The position numbers and the translations under genes are program-made. DNA of 46,641 bases, taken from positions 1-46,641 of the forward strand of contig JAGKTT010000024.1 in the NCBI GenBank assembly GCA_021153285.1, written 5' to 3'. This document shows, piece after piece, positions 8,294 to 16,549 of this stretch; the first letter of the stretch is position 1, and every line of letters starts with the position of its first letter. The notes under the pieces are model-generated. The model ran no database searches and was not told the DNA's origin. It was given only the letters and a program-made list of their open reading frames with translations. Origin of the DNA: Bacteroidia bacterium. GTDB lineage: Bacteria > Bacteroidota > Bacteroidia > Bacteroidales > UBA932.

Positions 8294-10153
8294 ATGATAG
8301 CAACATTGATAATACTTTTAGTATCGGCTATTCTTTTTGTTACTGGTAAGGTCCGTTCCGATCTTGTCGCGATATGTGCGCTCCTTGCGCTGCTTTTGTG
8401 TCAGATCCTGAATCCGGCAGAAGCCCTTGCAGGCTTTTCCAATACGACTGTGATTATGATGATCGGTCTGTTCATTGTCGGTGGAGGAATCTTTCAGACC
8501 GGTCTTGCGAAAATGATCGGAAGTAAGGTGATGGCCCTTGCAGGAAACAGCGAACTGAGACTTTTCCTTCTTGTTATGATCGTTACTTCGGCTATCGGAA
8601 TGTTCGTGAGCAATACAGGAACAGTGGCTCTGATGCTTCCGATCGTGGTCAGTATGGCATCAACGGCAGGTATCTCTCCTCGCCGTCTCCTTATGCCTCT
8701 TGCATTTGCAAGCAGTATGGGAGGTATGATGACCCTCATCGGTACTCCTGCCAATCTTATAGTAAGCGACACCCTCGCTTCTGCCGGGTATGAGCCTCTC
8801 GGTTTCTTCTCTTTCCTACCAGTGGGTATCGTGACCCTTGTCGTAGGTGTCCTCTTCCTGCTTCCGGCTACAAAGATGCTTACTCCAAAGGGCAAGACAA
8901 AGGAAGGCAAGAAAGAGAACAAGTCTCTCAAGGAACTGGTGAGCGAATATGGAGTGACTGAAAACCTTTTCAGAGTTCATATCAAGGACCACGAGTCAAA
9001 AGCCATTGGGCAGACTGTCGTTGACCTGGATATTTACAGGGAATATGGCGTCAATGTCCTGGAACTCAGGAGAAGTTCCGGACCAAACCGCTTTGTCCGT
9101 ACAGTAAACCAGCAGCTTGCATCTCCGGATCTGGTACTCAAGCAGAATGATGTACTTTATCTTTCCGGAGATCTGGAGATGATCACTAAGTTTACAGAGG
9201 ATTACTCTCTCCGTCTTCTTGACAATCGTACTGATGAGATTGACGGAAGTTCGGCCAATGCGTCTCTTGACTTTTTCGATATCGGAGTAGCTGAGATTCT
9301 GATAATGCCTTCGTCATCAATGATCAACCGCACGATAATTGAAGCCGGTTTCCGCAGCAAGTTCAATGTGAATGTACTCGGAATCAGACGCAAGAAGGAT
9401 TATATACTCAAGGACCTTGGCGAGGTCAAGATGCACGACGGTGACGTACTTCTTGTACAGGGCGCGTGGAAAGATATCGCACGAATGAAAAAGGAATCTG
9501 AAAACTGGGTGGTTCTCGGCGAGCCGCTTCACGAGGCTGCCAAGGTGACCCTTGACTACAAAGCGCCGATTGCAGCAGCAATTATGATCGGAATGGTCGT
9601 GATGATGGTTGTGGAGAGCATCCCGGTAGCTCCTGTGACGTCAGTTCTTCTTGCGGCAATCCTTATGGTGATAACCGGTTGCGTGCGCAGCGTCGAAGCT
9701 GCATACAAGACCATCAACTGGCAGACCATCGTCCTTTTCGCGGCAATGCTTCCGATGTCCACAGCCCTTGAAAAGACAGGTGTTTCGGAAATGATTGCAG
9801 ATGGAATCGTTGCAGGTCTCGGCACCAGCGGCCCGCTTCTTCTTCTAGCGGGAATATATGCTGCAACATCGGTGATGACCATTTTTATAAGCAATACAGT
9901 GACAGCGGTCCTTATGGCTCCAATTGCACTTCAGTGTGCTATGCAGATAGGCGTAAGCCCTGTTCCTTTTATGTTTGCAGTGGCTGTAGCAGCAAGTATG
10001 TGCTTCGCATCTCCTTTCTCGACTCCGCCTAATGCACTCGTAATGCCGGCAGGTCAGTATACATTTATGGACTATGTAAAGGTCGGACTTCCGCTCCAGA
10101 TCCTTATGGGCGTAGTGATGGTATTCGTACTTCCACTGATCTTCCCGTTCTGA
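8294..10153 (+). CDS. SLC13/DASS family permease with two RCK-C (TrkA-C) domains
   Basis: A 619-residue inner-membrane transporter. The first half (residues 1-200) holds several membrane spans and the SNTGT sodium/substrate-binding loop (FVSNTGTVALMLPIV), plus LIGTPANLIVSD. Two cytoplasmic TrkA-C domains follow: about 220-300 (starting FRVHIKDHESKAIGQTVV) and 310-395 (ending VKMHDGDVLLVQG). The second transport half repeats the motif as ISNTVTAVLMAPIAL and FSTPPNALVMP. This architecture is shared with sulfate and anion permeases of the divalent anion:Na+ symporter group; the substrate cannot be told from sequence. It is a single-gene unit with its own promoter and terminator. Confidence 0.9.
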   Translation: MIATLIILLVSAILFVTGKVRSDLVAICALLALLLCQILNPAEALAGFSNTTVIMMIGLFIVGGGIFQTGLAKMIGSKVMALAGNSELRLFLLVMIVTSAIGMFVSNTGTVALMLPIVVSMASTAGISPRRLLMPLAFASSMGGMMTLIGTPANLIVSDTLASAGYEPLGFFSFLPVGIVTLVVGVLFLLPATKMLTPKGKTKEGKKENKSLKELVSEYGVTENLFRVHIKDHESKAIGQTVVDLDIYREYGVNVLELRRSSGPNRFVRTVNQQLASPDLVLKQNDVLYLSGDLEMITKFTEDYSLRLLDNRTDEIDGSSANASLDFFDIGVAEILIMPSSSMINRTIIEAGFRSKFNVNVLGIRRKKDYILKDLGEVKMHDGDVLLVQGAWKDIARMKKESENWVVLGEPLHEAAKVTLDYKAPIAAAIMIGMVVMMVVESIPVAPVTSVLLAAILMVITGCVRSVEAAYKTINWQTIVLFAAMLPMSTALEKTGVSEMIADGIVAGLGTSGPLLLLAGIYAATSVMTIFISNTVTAVLMAPIALQCAMQIGVSPVPFMFAVAVAASMCFASPFSTPPNALVMPAGQYTFMDYVKVGLPLQILMGVVMVFVLPLIFPF

Positions 10154-10171
10154 TAGTCAGTCTATATCTAC

Positions 10172-10216
10172 ATAAAAAACGAGGATGTCAATCGCAATGA
10201 CATCCTCGTTTTTTAT
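10172..10216. terminator. Bidirectional terminator between SLC13 and tolC genes
   Basis: A perfect 19-bp inverted repeat (10172-10190 with 10198-10216) around a 7-base loop. The stem contains ACGAGGATGTCA and is flanked by A6 on the left and T6 on the right, so it can terminate both the SLC13 gene (plus) and the efflux operon (minus). Confidence 0.93.
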
Positions 10217-10258
10217 AGACATATACTCTTTTGAATGATAGTCTTGATATCTTTTCTG

Positions 10259-11602
10259 CTATCTGGCTTTTCTTCCGTTATATGCAGTCAGAGCCTTGCT
10301 GTATTCTATCTGTTTTGCAATGAGATTTTCAGTTGCTTCAAACAAGTTTGTCTGGTTCATCAATACATCTGAAATCGGAACAAGGCCGGCATTGAATTTT
10401 GCCATCTGGTTGTATACGGTCTTTTCTGCAAGCTTCACATTTTCCTCTGCTACCATCATCTGTTCCCAGGTGACGTTGAGATTAAGCCAAAGCTGTCGTG
10501 CCTGAAGCAGCAGCTGGGCAGTCAGGTACTCCTTTTCATTTTCTGCCTTCACGATTTCATTGTTCAATCTTTTCAATTTCTGCGATCCTTTGCCCCAGTT
10601 CGAAATAGGAATACTGATCGTTGCCAGTCCGATAGCGTTGAAGTTTGAACTCGTAAAAGAGGAATAACCGTAACTTACTCCGATACCTGCAGATGGAAGA
10701 TATTCGCCTAACGCCAGTTTCTTTTCCAGTCTCTTGGCTTCAACCATAAGTCCCAGAAGCTCCGTCTCGGTGACACCTGCGGCAAATTCCTCTTCAGGGA
10801 TATAATACTCAGATGGCGGAAGAAGTGCTGACAGTCTGTCTGACAGCACGATCTTGTCGATGTGAGGCTTTTCCGAATCCGCCACTCCGCTTACAAGTGA
10901 GTATTCCTGGCCGATTGCATTGAACAGGTTCATTTTCAGAAGTTTGATACCACCTTCGAGCTGAATCTTTCCGCTCTTTAGCTCGTTCATCTTCATCTTT
11001 ACCAGCATCAGATCGGATTCAGTGATCACTCCAGCCTCGATACCGCTGGTAACGTCTCTGTAAAGAGTGTTCAGGAGTTCATCGAGATGATTGAGGGTAT
11101 TACGCTTCTCTTCGAGAGCGACAATCTCCCAATAAGATTTCTCTATTTCCTCCCTCTTTTCTCTCAGATTGACCTTATGCTTGAGCTCAGCTGCCTTGAT
11201 TCCCACCTTGGCAAGCTTGTTTCCTGTAACTATTCTTCCTCCGGCATAAAGCGGCTGCATCAGGGAAATTGTAGAGTTGAAGCCGTATTTGCCGAATTCT
11301 GCCATCTCTGAACTTCTGGCCATTTCTCCCAATTCAGGTCCGAGCACGATATCTATGAAATAATCATATGACGAAAGTCCGAGCGTTCTGAATGATACGC
11401 GTGGGAAATATTCAGCAAAGACTTCCTTCTTCTGGAATCTTGCAGACTGAATATCAAGATAAGTGTTCTTGATGTATGGGTTGTTGCTTTCAGACAGTAC
11501 GATACAATCGTTGACGCTTAAACTTACCTCCTGCGCCGATGCAGCTGAAGCCGCCATCAGGCTTATCATTAAAAACAGTACCTTTTTCATCTTGCACATC
11601 AT
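10259..11602 (-). CDS. TolC family outer-membrane efflux protein
   Basis: A 447-residue protein with a signal peptide; the true start may be Met5 (MKKVLFLMISLMAASAASAQ), while the first ATG at 11602 overlaps the stop of the pump gene. The body is the two-repeat coiled-coil/barrel pattern of TolC: SLSVNDCIVLSESNNPYIKN at the start of repeat 1, long heptad-rich helices (KREEIEKSYWEIVALEEKRN), the repeat-2 barrel strand LPSAGIGVSYGYSSF and the closing helix NAGLVPISDVLMNQTNLFEA. It forms the outer-membrane exit duct of the tripartite pump encoded by this operon. It is the last gene; the terminator at 10172-10216 follows. Confidence 0.93.
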   Translation of the reverse strand: MMCKMKKVLFLMISLMAASAASAQEVSLSVNDCIVLSESNNPYIKNTYLDIQSARFQKKEVFAEYFPRVSFRTLGLSSYDYFIDIVLGPELGEMARSSEMAEFGKYGFNSTISLMQPLYAGGRIVTGNKLAKVGIKAAELKHKVNLREKREEIEKSYWEIVALEEKRNTLNHLDELLNTLYRDVTSGIEAGVITESDLMLVKMKMNELKSGKIQLEGGIKLLKMNLFNAIGQEYSLVSGVADSEKPHIDKIVLSDRLSALLPPSEYYIPEEEFAAGVTETELLGLMVEAKRLEKKLALGEYLPSAGIGVSYGYSSFTSSNFNAIGLATISIPISNWGKGSQKLKRLNNEIVKAENEKEYLTAQLLLQARQLWLNLNVTWEQMMVAEENVKLAEKTVYNQMAKFNAGLVPISDVLMNQTNLFEATENLIAKQIEYSKALTAYNGRKAR

Positions 11603-14600
11603 TTTTCCAGTTCCTCCATAAAAGTATCAGGTTTCTCATTTCTGAAGATAAGCCAGTAGCATACAGGCATTATCTCTACAATAAGAAGAATAGACAGCAA
11701 TGAGCCGAAACATATCACAACGCCCATCGGCATCCATAAAGCATCCTTGCTGAGAATCATCGGGAGCACTCCAAGCGCGGTGGTGCAGGTAGTAAGGAAT
11801 ATAGGACGCATTCTTCGTTTTCCCGACTCCATCGCAGCTTCCTTCACGCTGTATCCCTGTTCAAATCTCAATGTCTCCGCATACTCATACATAAGAATTC
11901 CGTTTCTTACGACAATTCCAATAAGGCTTATTACACCAAGTACGGCAGTGATGCTGAAATCCAGGTCGAAGATCCATAGTCCGAATGAAGCTCCGAAAAG
12001 GCAGAGGAGGCTGAGCACGATTGTCAGCACGGACAGAATGATCTTCTTGAAATGATACAGCAGGAATCCGAATAGGATCAGAGCAGCACAGATCAGGACC
12101 ATAATAATCTGTGGAAGTACTATTGCATTGACAGCGGTAAGTCCTTCGTAAACTATCTCCACATCAGAAGGAAGTGCAGGCCTGATTTCATTGTCAATAT
12201 ATTTCTTGATAGCCTTCATTGCCTTAGGCTGGCTGTTACCTCTTCTCATATCGGCAAAGACTGTAATCGAGGATTGTCCGCCGGAATGGGCAAGGCCGAT
12301 CGGCTGCCAGGAAGGAGTTACATCAGCAACCTGTCTGAGCGGCACATATACTCCAGGAATAGGAGTGGTCATAAGCTGGTTGCCCAACTCGTCATAATTC
12401 ATATCGTCGCTGATGACGGCATTATAGAAATTGATAGGAATACTCTTGTCACCTTCCCAGTATGATGCCACAGTCTGGCCGTTGAGTGTCGTTGCAATTG
12501 ACAGAGACAACAAAGCTCTGTTCAGTCCAAGCCTTGTAGCTTCATCTGAATCAAGGTCGACAGATACCGTAGCCACACTCTTATCATAGTCACTATGAAC
12601 CCATTTCAAAGAATGATGCATCTGATCCATCATAAATGTCCTGAGCGAGTCTGCGAAAGGACGCATCTGCTCGTGGCTGCCACCTCTGAATGTTACCATT
12701 ACAGGTGCCGTTACACCCTGGTAATCAAGCTGTTTAAATCTTATCTGAGCTTCTGGGAAGTAGTTTTCATATTTCTTTTCATATTCCTCTATCACAGAGT
12801 CAGTCGCCTTCGGATTTACAGTGTTGACTATCATCTGGGCAAAATATTCACCCGGAATCTTTGGACCGTAGGTCGCGTGGAATCTCGGAGTTCCGGTTCC
12901 TATGAATGCTGTGACTGATGTGATCCTGTCATCACTCCTGAGAATCTTCTGAAGCGAGTCTGTGACTTCCTTAGTCTGATTCAATGTTGCGTTAGGATCC
13001 AGATAGACCTCGATAGCAAAACAATCCCTGACAGCCATTGGCATCATCTGGATATTTACCTTTGTGAAAAGGTAGAGTCCGAGGATTACCGAAGCAATAC
13101 CGACCATAACGGTAATGAGCGGGAACCTGAAGCATTTCTTCTGAAGTGATTCATATCCGTTCTGAAGAACAGTGAAGAATTTTTCCTGGATGGTAGCGAA
13201 CTTGGACTTCTTCTTTTCGTTTGCTTCCTTGATGAACTTCACTTCAAGTGAAGGCACGACAAAGACTGCATAACAAAGGGATGCTGCCAATGCTATTGTA
13301 ATGATCCACGGGAAAAGTCTGACAAAGTCACCCATATAATCAGTCATAATGGCAAGCATCGGGAAGAACATAATGCTGATGGACGCTGTCGAAAGAATCA
13401 TCGGCACCAGAAGTTCCTTCATACTTGAACTTGCAGCATCAATCCTGCTCATTCCCTTGGCGATCTTGTCCATATATCCGTCCATAGTTATGACGGAGTC
13501 GTCCACAATCATACCTAGCACGACAATAAGAGCCGCAAGAGTAACTGTATTCAGGTCCATTCCCATAAGATACATAATGGCAATGGCAATCGCTGTACAG
13601 ATAGGGACTCCGGAGCTTGCGATAAGTGCAGATCTGAGAGGGAAGAGGATCAGCATAACAAGTATTACCACTATCATAGCGATCACAAGGTCCCTTACAA
13701 ACGCCCATACGGAAGTGTCCACGACCTTCGGCTGATCTGATATTTTTGTTATGGTGACACTCTCGGGAAGCGTCTTCGAGAATGCCTCGACAACCTTGTC
13801 TATATCTTTACCGAAAGTTACGATATTATTGCCGGACCTCATCTCGATAGACATAACAAGAGCCTTTTCTCCGTTATATTCCACATATGAAGTAGGAGTC
13901 TTGTACTTACGCTCTACTGTGGCTACATCCTTCAGTCTGATGGTGTGTCCGCTCGGAGCAGACCATATGATTCTGTCCTTGATTTCCTGTTCAGTAGATA
14001 GCTTGCCTTCGATGTGGATAGGAGCATTGATATAATCAGACTTGAATTTACCGCTGATGGTCTGCATCGCGGCAGTCTGGTAGTCGAAAGTCATCAAGGT
14101 CGAGTTCACTCCGTATGCAGAAAGCCTGTCATTGTCGATATTGACGGCAATCTCTTCCTTCTGAGTTCCGAGTATCTTTACATTAGATAACGCAGGAATG
14201 GTGTAGAGCTCATTTTTCAGCTGATCTGCATAATCCTCAAGCTCTCTGTAGCTCTTGTCGTCTGACTGTAACGCAAGCAGTACAGAAGATACGGCACTGA
14301 ACTCATCCATTACCTGTACAGTCAGTACTCCTGATGGAAGAAATATTCTCGATGCATTCAGCTTAAGCTTGATTTTTGACCAGACCTCATTCTTCTCTTT
14401 GGGCGGGCACTGAAGCTTGACGAAAATGTAGCATATGCCGTCCTGGGTGTACGAATATGTGGTGCGCTTTACCTCCGCAAATTTGAACAGGATCTCCTCC
14501 AGAGGTCTTGTAAGCTGTTCTTCCACTTCTTGTGCGTTCGCTCCAGGGTATACGCCTACCACAAGTCCATCCTTGATCTGGAATGTCGGAAATTCATCCT

Positions 14601-14712
14601 TATTGATCGCAAACAGACTATATATTCCGAAAGCGACCATAATGGCGACAAGGAAATATATAAGTTTCCTATATCTGATCGCGCTTTTGACAAAGTTGCT
14701 GTCTTTATTCAT
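11599..14712 (-). CDS. RND family efflux pump, inner-membrane permease
   Basis: A 1037-residue protein with the AcrB-like plan: TM1 near residues 15-33 (LIYFLVAIMVAFGIYSLFAI), a large periplasmic porter domain, TM2-7, a second porter domain, and TM8-12. TM4 carries GMIVDDSV, whose paired Asp correspond to the AcrB proton-relay residues. Porter motifs such as GVYPGANAQEVEEQLTRPLE are typical of the hydrophobe/amphiphile efflux (HAE) branch. It uses the proton gradient to export compounds from the periplasm or membrane. Its stop overlaps the tolC start, and its start lies 8 bases after the adaptor stop, giving a compact adaptor-pump-duct operon. The substrate is unknown. Confidence 0.94.
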   Translation of the reverse strand: MNKDSNFVKSAIRYRKLIYFLVAIMVAFGIYSLFAINKDEFPTFQIKDGLVVGVYPGANAQEVEEQLTRPLEEILFKFAEVKRTTYSYTQDGICYIFVKLQCPPKEKNEVWSKIKLKLNASRIFLPSGVLTVQVMDEFSAVSSVLLALQSDDKSYRELEDYADQLKNELYTIPALSNVKILGTQKEEIAVNIDNDRLSAYGVNSTLMTFDYQTAAMQTISGKFKSDYINAPIHIEGKLSTEQEIKDRIIWSAPSGHTIRLKDVATVERKYKTPTSYVEYNGEKALVMSIEMRSGNNIVTFGKDIDKVVEAFSKTLPESVTITKISDQPKVVDTSVWAFVRDLVIAMIVVILVMLILFPLRSALIASSGVPICTAIAIAIMYLMGMDLNTVTLAALIVVLGMIVDDSVITMDGYMDKIAKGMSRIDAASSSMKELLVPMILSTASISIMFFPMLAIMTDYMGDFVRLFPWIITIALAASLCYAVFVVPSLEVKFIKEANEKKKSKFATIQEKFFTVLQNGYESLQKKCFRFPLITVMVGIASVILGLYLFTKVNIQMMPMAVRDCFAIEVYLDPNATLNQTKEVTDSLQKILRSDDRITSVTAFIGTGTPRFHATYGPKIPGEYFAQMIVNTVNPKATDSVIEEYEKKYENYFPEAQIRFKQLDYQGVTAPVMVTFRGGSHEQMRPFADSLRTFMMDQMHHSLKWVHSDYDKSVATVSVDLDSDEATRLGLNRALLSLSIATTLNGQTVASYWEGDKSIPINFYNAVISDDMNYDELGNQLMTTPIPGVYVPLRQVADVTPSWQPIGLAHSGGQSSITVFADMRRGNSQPKAMKAIKKYIDNEIRPALPSDVEIVYEGLTAVNAIVLPQIIMVLICAALILFGFLLYHFKKIILSVLTIVLSLLCLFGASFGLWIFDLDFSITAVLGVISLIGIVVRNGILMYEYAETLRFEQGYSVKEAAMESGKRRMRPIFLTTCTTALGVLPMILSKDALWMPMGVVICFGSLLSILLIVEIMPVCYWLIFRNEKPDTFMEELEK

Positions 14713-14720
14713 AGGTCTGA

Positions 14721-15749
14721 TTAAAATGCCTGTTCCACTGAATTAACCTTCATTCCTGTGCTGACTTTGGCAGCACCCTTCACGATGACCTTGTCTCCGG
14801 GCTCAAGACCTGAAGAAATGACCACTCCCTGCTCCTGATAGCCGTCTATAGTCACATAGCTTCTGCCAACTACACCGTCATTCACGGTCCATACGAATCT
14901 TCCGTTCGAATCCATCTCGACAGCTGATGCCGGGATTCGGATCTTAGATTCATCTGAAACCTCTGACAGTCTTACCTTGCACACCATACCAGGATAGAGA
15001 TTTGTCTGCTTCTTGTCCGGAACAAGGGTGCATCTGTATGTATGAGATGGGAAAGCTGCAGTCACTCCCTTCAATGTAACTTTCGCTTCTATATTGGTAA
15101 TATTCAGGGCTGGGACATCTATCAATGCCTTCTGACCGATCTTGATTCTTCCAATCTCTCCCTCCGGTACTGGTATGCTTACTTCGATAGTTGACAGGTC
15201 TACCACTTTGAGAATAGGGGCTCCCGGAGCTATATGGATTCCCTGCTCTACAAGAACTTCACTGACAGTAGCATTGAAAGGAGCCTTGATCTTACACTCT
15301 TCAAGGGATTCTTCAGAAGATCTGGCAGCGGCCACAGCCTTCGCCAGCTGTGTTTCGATCTCCACCAGCTTGACATCCGGAACCGTACCGCTCTCGTGTA
15401 CCTTCTTGACTCTTTCGTATCCGTCTTCTGCCTGTCTGAGGGTAGCGTGCGCTATCTCATAGGAAGTACGTACATTCTTGGAAACCACTTCGGCAAGGAC
15501 CTCACCTTGCTTTACTTGCGAGCCTTGATGCACGTGGATGGCTTCAAGAATACCCGAGTGGTTGGAGGAAATGACAGCTGAGCCCGAAGCATTTATTTCT
15601 CCGACATATACATTGTAGTGCTGTGAACACATCGAGGTTACTGTCAGGACGCCTACATTCACAGGCTCTTTTTCAGTGTTTTTACGATTCACATTCTCTG
15701 CACAGGATGCTGCGATCAAGGCAAGAGATACAAATAACAGTCTTTTCAT
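14721..15749 (-). CDS. RND efflux periplasmic adaptor lipoprotein
   Basis: A 342-residue membrane-fusion protein with lipobox Cys16 (IAASC). Visible parts are the biotinyl-lipoyl half-motifs (ILEAIHVHQGSQVKQGEVLAEV near 68-89 and IKAPFNATVSEVLVEQGIHI near 153-172), an intervening helical hairpin, the beta-barrel domain (VSIPVPEGEIGRIKIGQKA), and the membrane-proximal domain ending VIVKGAAKVSTGMKV. It links the RND pump at 11599-14712 to the TolC duct. It is the first gene of the operon. About 155 bases upstream lies a -7 element preceded by the direct-repeat operator at 15943-15963, which is shared with the upstream regulator gene. Confidence 0.93.
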   Translation of the reverse strand: MKRLLFVSLALIAASCAENVNRKNTEKEPVNVGVLTVTSMCSQHYNVYVGEINASGSAVISSNHSGILEAIHVHQGSQVKQGEVLAEVVSKNVRTSYEIAHATLRQAEDGYERVKKVHESGTVPDVKLVEIETQLAKAVAAARSSEESLEECKIKAPFNATVSEVLVEQGIHIAPGAPILKVVDLSTIEVSIPVPEGEIGRIKIGQKALIDVPALNITNIEAKVTLKGVTAAFPSHTYRCTLVPDKKQTNLYPGMVCKVRLSEVSDESKIRIPASAVEMDSNGRFVWTVNDGVVGRSYVTIDGYQEQGVVISSGLEPGDKVIVKGAAKVSTGMKVNSVEQAF

Positions 15750-15903
15750 AAGGATTATCTGTCTTTTGTTTTTGATATTTATTGATTTTTGAATTTACAT
15801 CATTTCATTTTTACGCTGGTCTTCTTTCAGCCTTTGGCATCACCCTTCGCCTGATTCCCCAGCTTTTTTCGTTTAGCTTGAATCTTATTTTCCGTATTAT
15901 ATG

Positions 15904-15911
15904 CAAATGTA
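15904..15911 (-). promoter_or_regulatory. -7 element (TACATTTG) of the efflux operon
   Basis: TACATTTG on the minus strand fits TAnnTTTG. The expected -33 TTG is absent; instead TTTAGGCCACC lies there (15926-15936), matching the equivalent box of the regulator promoter. A weak -33 fits dependence on an activator bound at 15943-15963. Confidence 0.65.
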
Positions 15912-15942
15912 TCTATAAATAAGCAGGTGGCCTAAACGAGAA

Positions 15943-15963
15943 TGTATACATTTGTGTCTACAT
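15943..15963. promoter_or_regulatory. Direct-repeat operator, copy 1 (TGTATACAT, TTG, TGTCTACAT)
   Basis: Two 9-base direct repeats, TGTATACAT and TGTCTACAT, with a 3-base spacer. The near edge lies 32 bp from the -7 element at 15904-15911, the usual place for an activator that contacts RNA polymerase. The same arrangement occurs at 18555-18575 with identical spacing. The likely binder is the HTH regulator encoded at 16550-18445; this is inference. Confidence 0.72.
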
Positions 15964-16044
15964 CGCGCCTATAAATGAGTTATTTCTATGATGTAGAATC
16001 AAATGTAGGGTGAGATTTCTGGATTAGGTCAAAGGCACTTTCCT

Positions 16045-16539
16045 TTAATCTATCTTTATTTCTCCTGACATATACATTATCATCTTTGAATCTTCGCTTT
16101 CCAAGGCCATCACAAAATCAGATATTGTATTTGAGTCTGCAATAGAGGCAAAACATCTTATATAGTCATTGTCTGAAAAAATTTTATCTTCACTGACATC
16201 GAATTCCTCAAGCAGTTTCACGAAAGCATCCAGATCCTTACGCAACGCTGCGCAGACGTCAGCGGAAGCTTCACTATATTCAATTATTGTGATGCTGGTG
16301 ACGCCTTTCATAAAATCTTTGCCGAACTCCTGGTTGAACATCATTTTCATCATTCCCAAGCCGCTGCCTTTTCCCACGGTCATACAGCTCACACCTTTAC
16401 TGCTTTCGTGTTTCTTTACGATCTTATCAATTGTGGCCTGTACGCTCGCAGGCTGCTGGGCATAGCTGTAGCTTAGCGACGTGATAAACAATGTGATAAT
16501 CAGCGTCTTGATGAAGGCCAAGTGTTTCATAAATTTCAA
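16045..16539 (-). CDS. Small exported protein, DUF4252-like (uncertain)
   Basis: A 164-residue protein with a signal peptide (residues 1-27, ending SLSYSYAQ) and a compact alpha/beta domain. Recognisable segments are CMTVGKGSGLGMMKMMF, VTSITIIEYSEAS, and the C-terminal strand pair FVMALESEDSKMIMYMSGEI. General size and the final beta-hairpin are like Bacteroidota DUF4252 or DUF6108 proteins, which have no known enzyme activity; I cannot choose between them. It starts 10 bases after the regulator stop, so it is co-transcribed with it. A role as a periplasmic partner of the regulator is suggested only by position. Confidence 0.65.
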   Translation of the reverse strand: MKFMKHLAFIKTLIITLFITSLSYSYAQQPASVQATIDKIVKKHESSKGVSCMTVGKGSGLGMMKMMFNQEFGKDFMKGVTSITIIEYSEASADVCAALRKDLDAFVKLLEEFDVSEDKIFSDNDYIRCFASIADSNTISDFVMALESEDSKMIMYMSGEIKID

Positions 16540-16549
16540 ATCTTTTTAT

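Larger units (their letters stand above)
15750..16044. other. Regulatory intergenic region upstream of the efflux operon
   Basis: A 295-base gap without a credible gene. It holds a minus-strand -7 element (15904-15911), the TnTAGGnCAnC box (15926-15936), the direct-repeat operator (15943-15963), and a 13-base motif GTAGGGTGAGATT (16005-16017) that recurs with one mismatch at 18625-18637. The leader between promoter and adaptor start is about 150 bases; I see no strong riboswitch-like fold. Confidence 0.7.

Noticed and set aside
13439..13708. 89-codon minus-strand open frame inside the RND pump gene
   Set aside because: Overlapping out-of-frame reading of the pump, Ser/Tyr/Cys-rich with no recognisable motif.
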